A stretch of DNA of 64,000 nt, taken from the NCBI RefSeq assembly GCF_016097555.1, contig NC_054701.1, positions 6,011,093 through 6,075,092 of the forward strand. Reading direction: 5' to 3'. The position numbers were made by a program, and so were the translations under genes. The stretch comes from Gigantopelta aegis. Lineage: Eukaryota; Mollusca; Gastropoda; Neomphalida; Peltospiridae. The first letter of the stretch is position 1; every line of letters starts with the position of its first letter. Shown here piece by piece: positions 34,501 through 45,462 of this stretch. The notes beneath the pieces were generated by a model. That model was not told the DNA's origin. It was given only the letters and a program-made list of their open reading frames with translations, and did not search any database.

Positions 34501-36104
34501 ACCTTGAGATATCCATGTAACCAACCAATGACATCATTTTGTCAAGTGATATCACTACAGTGCCATTTCTTTACCTTGAGATATCCATGTAACCAACCAA
34601 TGATGTCATTTTGTCAAGTGATATCACTACAGTGCCATTTCTTTACCTTGAGATATCCATGTAACCAACCAATGATGTCATTTTGTCAAGTGATATCACT
34701 ACAGTGCCATTTCTTTACCTTGAGATATCCATGTAACCAACCAATGATGTCATTTTGTCAAGTGATATCACTACAGTGCCATTTCTTTACTTTGCGATAT
34801 CCATGTAACCAACCAATGATGTCATTTTGTCAAGTGATATCACTACAGTGCCATTTCTTTACCTTGAGATATCCATGTAACCAACCAATGACATCATTTT
34901 GTCAAGTGATATCACTACAGTGCCATTTCTTTACCTTGAGATATCCATGTAACCAACCAATGACATCATTTTGTCAAGTGATATCACTACAGTGCCATTT
35001 CTTTACCTTGAGATATCCATGTAACCAACCAATGATGTCATTTTGTCAAGTGATATCACTACAGTGCCATTTCTTTACCTTGAGATATCCATGTAACCAA
35101 CCAGTGACATCATTTTAACAAGTGATATCACTACAGTGCCATTTCTTTACCTTGAGATATCCATGTAACCAACCAATGACATCATTTTGTCAAGTGATAT
35201 CACTACAGTGCCATTTCTTTACCTTGAGATATCCATGTAACCAACCAATGACATCATTTTGTCAAGTGATATCACTACAGTGCCATTTCTTTACCTTGAG
35301 ATATCCATGTAACCAACCAATGATGTCATTTTGTCAAGTGATATCACTACAGTGCCATTTCTTTACCTTGAGATATCCATGTAACCAACCAATGACATCA
35401 TTTTGTCAAGTGATATCACTACAGTGCCATTTCTTTACCTTGAGATATCCATGTAACCAACCAATGATGTCATTTTGTCAAGTGATATCACTACAGTGCC
35501 ATTTCTTTACTTTGCGATATCCATGTAACCAACCAATGACATCATTTTGTCAAGTGATATCACTACAGTGCCATTTCTTTACCTTGAGATATCCATGTAA
35601 CCAACCAATGACATCATTTTGTCAAGTGATATCACTACAGTGCCATTTCTTTACCTTGAGATATCCATGTAACCAACCAATGACATCATTTTGTCAAGTG
35701 ATATCACTACAGTGCCATTTCTTTACCTTGAGATATCCATGTAACCAACCAATGACATCATTTTGTCAAGTGATATCACTACAGTGCTATTTCTTTACCT
35801 TGAGATATCCATGTAACCAACCAATGATGTCATTTTGTCAAGTGATATCACTACAGTGCTATTTCTTTACTTTGCGATATCCATGTAACCAACCAATGAT
35901 GTCATTTTGTGAAGTGATATCACTACAGTGCCATTTCTTTACCTTGCGATATCCATGTAACCAACCAATGACATCATTTTGTCAAGTGATATCACTACAG
36001 TGCTATTTCTTTACCTTGAGATATCCATGTAACCAACCAATGATGTCATTTTGTCAAGTGATATCACTACAGTTCCATTTTTTTTACTTTGAGATATCAC
36101 AGGT
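28558..36104. repeat. 72-bp minisatellite/satellite array, about 104 copies
   Basis: Core order: cattt(c)tttacctt, gagatatcc, atgtaaccaacc, aatga(CA or TG)tcatttt, gtcaagtgatatcactacag. Most units are exactly 72 bp. Scattered 68-bp variants (ttaacaagtgacatacag) lie near 28860, 28930, 29930, 30285, 31000, 31210, 31785, 32660 and 32875. Copies near 33800 and 35115 have the ttaacaag change at full length. A rearranged unit lies at about 34130-34205 and a 12-bp duplication at about 32055. Each unit contains the palindrome GTGATATCAC. The 24-residue repeat frames (CNQPMTSFCQVISLQC) follow from 72 being a multiple of three and lack any coding support. Confidence 0.97.
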
Positions 36105-36474
36105 GAAGATAATGATGTTTGACTGAATTTTTGTTCTAGTTTAATAACAGAAAGCTGAAAAACAAACCAAATCAATGTGCTTTTGTTCTCATGGTGCAGC
36201 TAGCGTGTGTTGTTTTCATCGTTTACTTGTTGGATAAATCTGTATATTTATGTCATTTCCACATCTTTTTAATAGTACACATTTATTGCATTTCTGAATT
36301 AAATGTGAACATAACTGATATATTTATTTCAAATGTAAGACATTTTATAAATAAGAATGATCAGCAAAACAATAATCATTCCATTTATAGACAGCCTGTG
36401 TAGAAGCAGTTCTTTATTTAGAATTATTTGCTTTATATTTATAGCTGTTTAATCTATATTTCTTGTTAATGTTT

Positions 36475-37085
36475 TTAGTCCCCTACAGGTCCAACCAGAG
36501 GACACCATAAGTTTTGTCTCATCTGGGTGTACTATACCAAAATTTGTTTTAACGTTTGTGTTTTAAAACTATATGCAATATATCAACCAAAGTATGACCC
36601 ATAAATATCAGTACTACAACACCCTACTTCAAAGAGTTAACTGAAGAAAATGGTTCCTTTCAAGGCTCATTTTCGGTATAATCAGATGTTTTTACAACAC
36701 CCCTAATTTCATACAAAATTTGAGTTGTTTTTTTTTTGTTTTTTTTTTACAGGTACCCCCATACATGTTCCAAGCACAAAGCTACTTGCCACAGTGGTAC
36801 TAGATGAAATAAAATTGCATCCATTTTTTGTCCAGATAAAACTAATTTGTTTTACAAATAAAACACACATATTTATCACTAATGGCAGGACATGTGGTAT
36901 TAACTGCTCTATCAAAAATTAGGTGCACCTTGAACTTTGACTCAACCAGATGACCCTGTCCATCCATCCATCTGTCCTACATAGTTTTATAGACATTTTT
37001 TCGCAATGATTTATAGATCAGATTTGAATTTTAGAGACATTTTTGATAGTCATGGCCTTTGAATTTAGAAACAAAATTAAATTGT
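36475..37085. repeat. Dispersed repeat, second copy
   Basis: Starts ccctacaggtccaaccagag and ends tggcctttgaatttag, matching the two parts around 7080-8310 in order. No coding. Confidence 0.55.
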
Positions 37086-37217
37086 TGACCCTTCATTACT
37101 TTAGAAGTTCTATCAGAATGCTTGTTGTTTCAGTGGTGCTTAATCAGGGTTGAACCAAACTGCTAAAACCATAGCAACATCATAGCTGTGTACAAGAGAG
37201 AGTCTATGGGATATTTA

Positions 37218-37449
37218 TATACTGATGGAAAGAAATAAGGGAACATGGTATTTAAGACCAAATGTAATTCAATACTAGAGTACTAATGCCTGTATAAAAT
37301 ATATTGATGTAATGTGGGACCGAATGTCAGCACTGTGGGGATGACTGCGTATAACACGGTTAACGTCCTCACACTGGACGACGGTTTTGGTTGCAGTCAG
37401 TATTTGATATTACTGTTTATGTCTTCCCTTACTTCTTTCTATCAGTATA
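37218..37449. mobile_element. Tc1/mariner-type MITE, copy 2
   Basis: Same TATACTGATGGAAAGAAAT ends as 21665-21905; right end slightly diverged (tttctatcagtata). A third, truncated relative starts near 49520. Confidence 0.8.
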
Positions 37450-37648
37450 GTATTGATTTTACATTTATTTTTTATTTTTGTCTCTACATTTATTATACAT
37501 CAACATTCCTTGATTAAGGCACAACACATTCACAATTATGTTTTTGTAATGGTATGGTATGGGTATCTGCAATTTTTCACGAGTTTATTACCTCAGGGGA
37601 GAGAGGTGAATTTGTTTGTTTGGGTCTGTGCAGACATACAGTTACATG

Positions 37649-38232
37649 GGGTGGAACACAGCCCAGTGGTAAAGCACTTGCCTGATGTTTGGGTCTGTGC
37701 AGACATACAGTTACATGGGGTGGAACACAGCCCAGTGGTAAAGCACTTGCCTGATGTTTGGGTCTGTGCAGACATACAGTTACATGGGGTGGAACACAGC
37801 CCAGTGGTAAAGCACTTGCCTGATGTGCGGTCGGTTAAGATCGAAGTCCGTCGGTGGGCCCATTGGGTTATTTCTCATTCCATCCAGCATGGGTGTCCAT
37901 CGGTGGGGGACGGGACAATCTATATAAATCCCCCCCCCCCCACTTTTTCCTTTATCACACTAACATGCCCCCCCCCCCACCCCCCCCCCACACACACTTT
38001 TAAAGCCAGATTGACGCCCTTGCCATCCAATATTCCACAACTGGTATATAAAAGGTTGTGGTGTGTGCTATTCTGTCTGTGGGATGGTGCATATAAAAGA
38101 TCCCTTGCCACAAATGGAAAAATCTAGCGGGTTTCCTCTCTAAGACTATATGTAAAAAATTATCAAATGTTTGACATCCAAATGACGATGATTAATAAAT
38201 CAATGTGCTCTAGTGGTATTTAACTGTTTAAC
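37649..38232 (+). mobile_element. tRNA-derived SINE with a 34-bp target duplication and a triplicated 5' end
   Basis: Head cagcccagtggtaaagc (A box) and end gatgattaataaatcaatgtg. It is flanked by 34-bp direct repeats with one mismatch (37615-37648 and 38233-38266). A 69-bp unit, made of the target repeat plus the first roughly 40 bp of the SINE, is present three times (starts about 37618, 37687, 37756). C-rich tracts lie at 37931-37993. Confidence 0.8.
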
Positions 38233-38485
38233 TTTGTTTGGGTCTGTTCAGACATACAGTTACATGTACTGTGACTTCAATGATTTTGTATTACTAATGT
38301 CGGAACAAGTTTAGTAGGCTACAAATGTTAACCAGGTAAATGAAGCAAGATAATCGAGTAGCACTATAATATTTAAAGTTACCCACACTGGAGGAGTAAA
38401 TACAGGATAGGGACCAAACATACTGGATAGTCACAATAAGGCAAGTTTATGGACATCCTGATCATTTTACAATAGCACTGATCTG

Positions 38486-38499
<14 letters not shown>

Positions 38500-38548
<49 letters not shown>

Positions 38549-38592
38549 GAGAGTGAGTGACTGACTGACTGACTGACTGACTGACTGACTGT
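38500..38592. repeat. (GA)n then (CTGA)n microsatellite
   Basis: About 45 bp of GA followed by gagt and eight gact units. Confidence 0.95.
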
Positions 38593-39081
38593 TATTTCAG
38601 CCACATTGTATGATGATCTAGAGGTCAAATGAGCTATTTTGTAATGTGATGCGTGTGACATCACATGAGTGACGTCAAAAGTCATATCCTGTTGGTAGCA
38701 GGATATGACTTTGCTTTATCCGTCACCATATTCTGTGGTTGCAGGATATCTATATACATGTATTATCTGTTGTGGAGCATTTTCTGTGATTGTACATAGA
38801 TGTTATTTATTTATTTATTTATAAAAATGTATTTTGTGGTGCTGTTTAATTATTTTGATTTAATTAATGCTAAGAGGCTGTTCACACTTACATGTATTAA
38901 CTTTTATTTTCATAAGCTTACAAAGTCAGTCCTAAAGGTGTTCAGTTGCTTTTGCAAGAGCTATTTATAAGACATTTGTTTTCTTTTAAAAGAGTGTATG
39001 CTGGAATTATCACCCTAAGGCATACAATTATATGCTCAGGAAACTTGATAATTATAGACTGTCCGTAATTTTAAATCTAAA

Positions 39082-39348
39082 TAGAGAATAATGCACGAGT
39101 GGCTGTTAAATACCATTTATCTCACAACGAGTTGTTTATATAGAGAATAATACATGAGTGGCTGTTAAATACCATTTATGTCACAATGAGTTGTTTATAT
39201 AGAGAATAATGCAAGAGTGGCCGTTAGATACCATTTATGTCACAACGAGTTGTTTTAAAATGTATCTAATGAGCAAAAGCGAGTTTGATGTATTTAAACA
39301 ACGAGTTGTGAGATAAATGATATCTAACGGACACAAATTTATTATTCT
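39082..39348. repeat. 59-bp tandem triplet with an inverted copy (foldback)
   Basis: tagagaataatgca units start at 39082, 39141 and 39200. An inverted, diverged copy lies at 39296-39348, so the region can fold into a long hairpin. Probably a MITE with an amplified arm. Confidence 0.7.
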
Positions 39349-40101
39349 ATTTCTTACATATGCTCAAAAACCAGATTTTCAGCAAATTTTAACATCTTTA
39401 TCGACTAAAAGTTATTTACAGCTGTTGCACTTGTAGCTAACTTATGTGTCACAGACACGATTGTCAGGTTAACTATATGTCACAGTGTAATCTATTTCCA
39501 CTGTGTTGTTTTTTATTGGATGTTTGGCATTGGTGACCTGATCATCATCTAGGAATAGCCAGTCGTATATCTTAAAATTGTTAATACACGTATGTGTGTA
39601 AACAACCCATGTGTTATCAAAAATAACGCATGATGTTCTCACCAACAGGTGTTTAAGAAAAATGTGCAAAGCTACTAAAAGTTAAATTTTTATTATTTAG
39701 AATTCCTATACTATATTAATTTAGCTTTTAAAAGATTTTACATATATCATTATGTTTTATTTTTTGAATTGTTATAGTTAGACTTTAAGAATAGGTGTTC
39801 CACTTTGTAACATCTTTCAATTATAATTATATTTGATCTAACATAGCATGACGCATGACATTTTTATACATGTATATTGTTACCATTTTGTGCTTTGAAT
39901 ATGACTTTACACATTATCTGTTTTTATTGTCCTCATGTTTCGACTTTCTAGCAGCTCAGTTTTCTGAATCAGTTTCTGTGGTTACAAGATAAAGCCAGGT
40001 ATATTTTCATTTTAGAAATACCTTCTTGTTTTTAGCAATTTAGTATTGGATATAAATTAAATGCTAACATCTTACATGATGTCATTTTAATTGTTTATCA
40101 G

Positions 40102-40297
40102 TTATTGGTCAATACAGACCAAATCATCCAATAATGGTGTACGATATATTACATCAATGCGTATTATTCGTGAGATCTTTTCACCATTGCGAGTGATCAC
40201 TAGGGTAGTAATGTAAATTTTTGCACATCCATTTGAGAGAACACCGTCCACACTTTCTGATACTACACAGCGATATCCAGCATATGTTGGAGATACA
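40102..40297 (-). other. Unassigned exon-like segment with coding character
   Basis: A tttcag acceptor (40300-40298) leads into 64 open codons starting VSPTYAGYRCVVSESVDG and ending LLDDLVCIDQ, then TAA. YAGYRCVV resembles the second-cysteine region of an Ig domain, but the rest is not recognised. No partner exon was found at higher coordinates. It may be a terminal exon of a gene outside the window or an exon fossil. Confidence 0.35.
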
Positions 40298-40470
40298 CTG
40301 AAACACATTGCCTAGCTACTTTATAGTGATGACCTACATGTCAAATGAAAAATATCCACTGAAATTAATACTGTAGGTAACACATTCAACACACAAGTTA
40401 GATGGGCGTTTTTTTTTTAAACGTGGTTTCTGAGAATATGTAAGAAGTTGAATACTACATTTGTGTCAGA

Positions 40471-41050
40471 TACATAGAGGTTATTACCAGAGTGTTTCTC
40501 GGTATCGTCAGTATTTCAGGAATAAATTTTTTATTATTTGAGCCTCTGGTGAGCGTAGTACATTATTTTAATTCCTAATATATGATATTGACGATACTGA
40601 AACACACGAGGGTAATAATCTCTTTATCATATAATCTCAAGCTTAATACAAACTATTTTTGTAAACAGTATACGCAACTTTAATTCCAGTCAGCCATTAT
40701 GCAGTATTCAAATGACGTAAGAATATGTGGTTTCTTTTTGAATGGAAATGATGTTAAACATGAGTTACATCATTTTGGGTAAATTTACATAATTATAAAC
40801 TAGTGCTTAACATTTTTTATTTTCTTAATGCCGGACAGCTTTCAGTGTAAAGTTGCTATTAAAATGTTTTTGTTTCATGACTAGAAGTCAATTATGGAGT
40901 GCCGTCAATTATGGAGTGTCACCGTAGTAAGTTTGTTAATTTTTATCTAATTAAAAATTGCAAAGTTATAAAATTCTCAAAATATGTGATCTGAAAAATA
41001 TCACATACTTTGCTTGCACTGGAAATGCTAGCTAATATATGATAAATACC
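40471..41050. repeat. Dispersed element with a terminal hairpin, copy 2
   Basis: Same element as 2871-3480, in the same orientation; palindrome 40477-40622. Confidence 0.7.
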
Positions 41051-42794
41051 TTTTTATCTTATGACACCTTGTTTAAAGATTTATCAATCTCATTTTTCCA
41101 CTTAGATACATCATCTGTATTTGACATTGGTGTAGTATTCTGCATATCCAACACACATATTTTTTTAACACTGTTACATAATACAGAAAATATATATAAC
41201 AACTGTTGATAAAACCTTTAAAGCCAGAAATAGAGGAAAATACACCTGTTACCAGTTATTATATCAAGTTTACATGCTGAGTGATCTAATTTTTACTTGA
41301 CTTGTCAAGTTTCAAATGAAAATTATTTTATAAACAATGGCATTGAAAAATCACTGATATTGCAGCATTACTGGTTCAAAGTTTATTATTTTATTTATTA
41401 CATCAGGGTTTTTTTTATACGTAATACACAGATTAATTATTGGTACTGTATTTCCGATATTCACATTCCCTGGACGTTTTAGCATTTTATTAATATTTAG
41501 TGAATTTTGTTGAGTTTTTTTCTTTCAGTTTTGTTTACATATATATACCTTTGTGTATATATATAGTTAGTTATTTATTTTTATATATATATATAAAGCC
41601 AAAAAGAACTTGATGTGTAATTTGTTATTTTTATTCACTGTTTTATAAATTGTGTTCAACTTATATATTTATTAATTTTCAAATGTTGTTATACTGATAG
41701 TGATCCGTTTATTTATTATTATTGTTTTTATACATTGTAATTCTGTTGTAAATGTAACATTATATACTAAACTCCTTGTTTTGTTTCTTTAATTTATTGG
41801 GTTATCAGGGTGAGAGTTTATGAAATCAGAGTCACATAGACAACTGTCCTGTGAAATGAACCAGCGTTGTATTACCTGAAAATATATACAGTGAACCCCT
41901 CTAAACCAGACACCCAGTGATGGTATCTGGTAAACAGTTGAGTTTTCAGGGGTATTCAGTTTACTGGGGTTTTTATTTTCTTATATAATTGTGTTCTATT
42001 ATAATAGAATAAAATAATATTTAAATAGGGTTATTTATGATATAGATCAAGGAAAACATGTTGTCCAGTAAAACAGAAGTATTTAACATGCCATGTAAAT
42101 ATAATTTACATCTACATTTCATTGTTCGACATCACCAACCTTGTAAATCATTGAGTCTGCCATTAGTCCAGCTTTAGACTAAATGTTTCGTAAGTACAAC
42201 GCCCGTCTTATAACATTTTCCCTAGAATATAACTGTTAGAACTAAGAAAACCCCCAGATACACTGACCTAATCTTCACAATTAGTAGGTGTACTAAAGGC
42301 ACCTATATATATATATGGGAAATCAAGTAAAATTCAAGCCAAATGGGGTCCATGCACCCCCCCCCCCCCCTTGCCAATCACACCTTTTTTCCTGTACCCC
42401 ATAACTTAACTCATAGAAAGTGTGGTTGCCCCTATGAGTATATCAATGTGCACATGATAAAAATATCAGTTTTGGTAGCCAACAGAAACTGCCTTATTCC
42501 AAGGCCAGTATACAAGTTTGAGACGATTACCTTTCATAATACAGTATACAACAAACAGAACACAAACAAATAGATTATGAAAATAATTGAGTTTATGACA
42601 AAAAATAATGATATGACACTTGCATTGAATTATTACTATATACATAGAGGTACATTGTAGATCGGTCTCTTGTAAATTAAATGCATTAAAAAAAAAATCC
42701 CATTTTTTAAAAATGTACAATTGGAGGTACAGTGAGGAATTCCCTGAATAAACATATTTTAGCAGTGACAAAGTGAGCCAAATATTTCTCTTTT
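41051..42794. other. Intergenic, nothing recognised
   Basis: AT-rich. It holds a C run at 42357-42370 and a MITE-like ctctaaaccagacaccc stretch near 41900. No exon with convincing splice sites. Confidence 0.4.
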
Positions 42795-43015
42795 TCTTTC
42801 AATTTCTCACTAAATTATTGCCCCTTTTCTCTCTGTGTCTTACTGAATTATTGCCATTTTTTTTCTGTTTCTTACTGAATTATTGCCCTTTATCTCGGTT
42901 TCTTATTGAATTATTGCCCTTTATCTCTCGGTTTCTTACTGAATTATTGCCCTTTATCTCGGTTTATTACTGAATTGTTGCCCTTTGTCGCTCAACTTAT
43001 TACTGAATTATTGCT
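42795..43015. repeat. 31-36-bp tandem array, about 7 copies
   Basis: Degenerate units of ttactgaattattgccctt plus tatctcggtttc. The FLTELLPF-type frame is an artefact. Confidence 0.9.
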
Positions 43016-43770
43016 CTTAGAAGACCTGTCCATTTTTTCAACCTATTTCAATTTTGGGCCACCTTTGTAAAATGAAATGTATTCACACCTTACTCTTTTC
43101 ATGATAACACCAAATCGAAATGAATACAAAAAAAGAAAAGAAAAGAAAAACCCACCCACATAGCTGAGCTTCACTTAAACATCTACATATATGCATCTTC
43201 TTTTTCTTTATTGGGGTGTGGATTAAGAAAAGTATTATGTCCTATTCATTTTAATATTTTAACAAAATTGCTAAATACATCATTTAAAAAAAAAAAAAAA
43301 TGCAATATACACCTTTGACTGGCTACAAGACAGGCAAGACAAACAAGTGTATAGAATGTGAGTTTACATGGTCTAATAAGAATACAACTAAACATACACA
43401 TCTCATTGTTGATCTGTAGACCAGTAAAATAGAATATTAACAACACTGCCATTTTATCCAAATCCAAACACCTTTGACCTGCCTATATCCAATCAAGGTT
43501 GACGCATATCCCCACTCACCTATTTCCCAGCATCTCCTTTGACCCGTCCTTTTAAAACAAAGATACAGACTGATTTCAGTTTGCTGCTGTTGTAGCATGG
43601 TTCTAACAGCCTTTTAATAACTACACTTACTTGTGCATTACATTTTCTTTAGAATGTTACTTAGAAACTGTGTTTTTTGTCATCCTAATGTATGTATAAC
43701 CTAAATTGGATTTCACCTCCCAGTAATTTCATACTTAAATAAAACGCTACAAACATTAGAATGTTTTATT

Positions 43771-45259
43771 TATACTCTTCAAAAAAAGAAACGCAAAAGG
43801 GTACAAATGGGTTATAACTCCGATTTTATGTTTCCTACCGGTTCATGCTTTGTGAATATAAGGTCATTGCATGTCCCAAACACATTCCCACAGTTACATT
43901 CGATAAAACGCAGCTACTGTACAATAAAGTTCCAAAATGTGAATATTCGCAAAAACGCAGCCACGTGCAAACCATGTCACCACTGCACGTGCGTTGTCTG
44001 CACGTGCAACATGAACACCGACAGTATAAAAGTGCAGGGTGTTCGCTTGCCTGGCCTCTGTATCTGGCCGACAGTTGACAATCCAGGACATGCCACGTCT
44101 CAGTGAACCGCAGAGAAACAATGCCATCGGCCGACTAGACGCAGGCGAATCCAGAACGGCCGTTGCCAGGGCATTCCATGTGTCCCCAAGCACCATCTCC
44201 AGACTGTGGGACCGTTACCAGCAACATGGATCCCTAGATCCGGTCGACCACGGGTCACTACCCCCGGGCAGGACCGCTACATCCGGGTAAGCCACCTTCG
44301 GGAACGATTGACTACTGCCACCTCCACAGCCGCAGCAATACCAGGTTTGCGCAGGATATCCGACCAGACCGTATGGAACCGCCTACGTGAGGTAGGAATT
44401 CGTGCCAGACGTCCATTTCGAGGTGTCATCTTAACACCACAACACCGTCGACTCCGACTGCAGTGGTGCCAGATTCATCGACAATGGCCTCAACTGTGAT
44501 GGAGACAGGTGTGGTTCAGTGACAAGTCCCGATTTCTGCTCCGACGTCATGATGGAAGATGTCGCGTGTATAGGCGTTGTGGTGAACGTTATGCGGCAAA
44601 CTGCGTGCAGGAAGTGGACAGATTCGGTGGGGGTAGTGTCATGGTGTGGGCAGCCATCTCACACACTGGCAGAACTGACCTGGTCCACGTGCAGGGCAAC
44701 CTGAATGCACAGGGCTACATTGACCAGATCCTCCAGCCACACATCGTTCCAGTTATGGCCAGCGCCAACGCAGTGTTCCAACATGACAACGCCAGGCCTC
44801 ACACAGCACGTCTCACAACGGCTTTCCTACAGAACAACAACATTAATGTCCTTCCTTGGCCATCGATATCACCGGATTTGAACCCAATTGAGCATCTATG
44901 GGACGAGTTGGACCGACGCCTCCGACAGCGACAACCACAGCCCCAGACTCTGCCCGAGCTGGCAGCAGCCTTGCAGGCCGAGTGGGCCACCATCCCCCGG
45001 GACGTCATCCGTACTCTGGTTGCTTCAATGGGCAGGCGGTGCCAGGCAGTTGTCAACACACGCGGAGGCCACACCCGGTATTGACTCCAGATGACCTTGA
45101 CCTTGGTGGTGTGTCCTATCACTTGCTCACAATGGACTAGAGTGAATTGTGAACAATCCTGCAACATTTGGTAATTATCGGACTCACCATTCAATAATTA
45201 AATCAATTCTCCAAATGTTACGACAATGTGGTTTTGCGTTTATTCTTTTGAAGAGTATA
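43771..45259 (+). mobile_element. Tc1-like DNA transposon, near full length
   Basis: Inverted ends TATACTCTTC(A)n...GAAACGCAAAA and the complement at 45225-45259, TA target, 1.49 kb. It carries a transposase with DD34E spacing. CpG content and codon use differ strongly from the AT-rich host surroundings, indicating a fairly recent arrival. Confidence 0.93.
44090..45084 (+). pseudogene. Tc1-like transposase with one frameshift and one in-frame stop
   Basis: Starts MPRLSEPQRNNAIGRLDAGE with a helix-turn-helix (TAVARAFHVSPSTISRLWDR). After a frameshift near 44225-44250 it continues TPGQDRYIRVSHLRER. An in-frame TGA lies at 44497-44499 just before VWFSDKSRF, the first catalytic Asp. The second Asp is in QHDNARPHTAR, and the Glu in PDLNPIEHLWDELDRR is 34 residues later, giving DD34E. 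It ends GGHTRY at 45084. Otherwise well preserved, so decay is recent, but this copy cannot make an intact enzyme as read. Confidence 0.92.
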
Positions 45260-45462
45260 TATACAAAAGTATTAGGAGGTATAATTCAGTTTAGGATACT
45301 ATAAACAAGAAGAAAAACATTGTTTAGACAGGCACTGGTATGCTAAACAAGAAAATGTATTTACTATGTAATTTTATAGTCATTAAAAGGGTTCTATCGA
45401 TCAGAGAACATTAGAATGGCAGGAAGCAGAGGACTCTATTTGAATAGGAAAGTTTGATTTCA

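Noticed and set aside
28558-36104. CRISPR array
   Set aside because: Whole 72-bp units are repeated with no unique spacers, and the context is an animal genome.
28960-36126. Long open frames of a 24-residue repeat protein (up to 334 aa)
   Set aside because: They follow the 72-bp array exactly; the unit is a multiple of three without a stop, 68-bp variants close the frame, and base changes do not favour silent positions. Not a gene.
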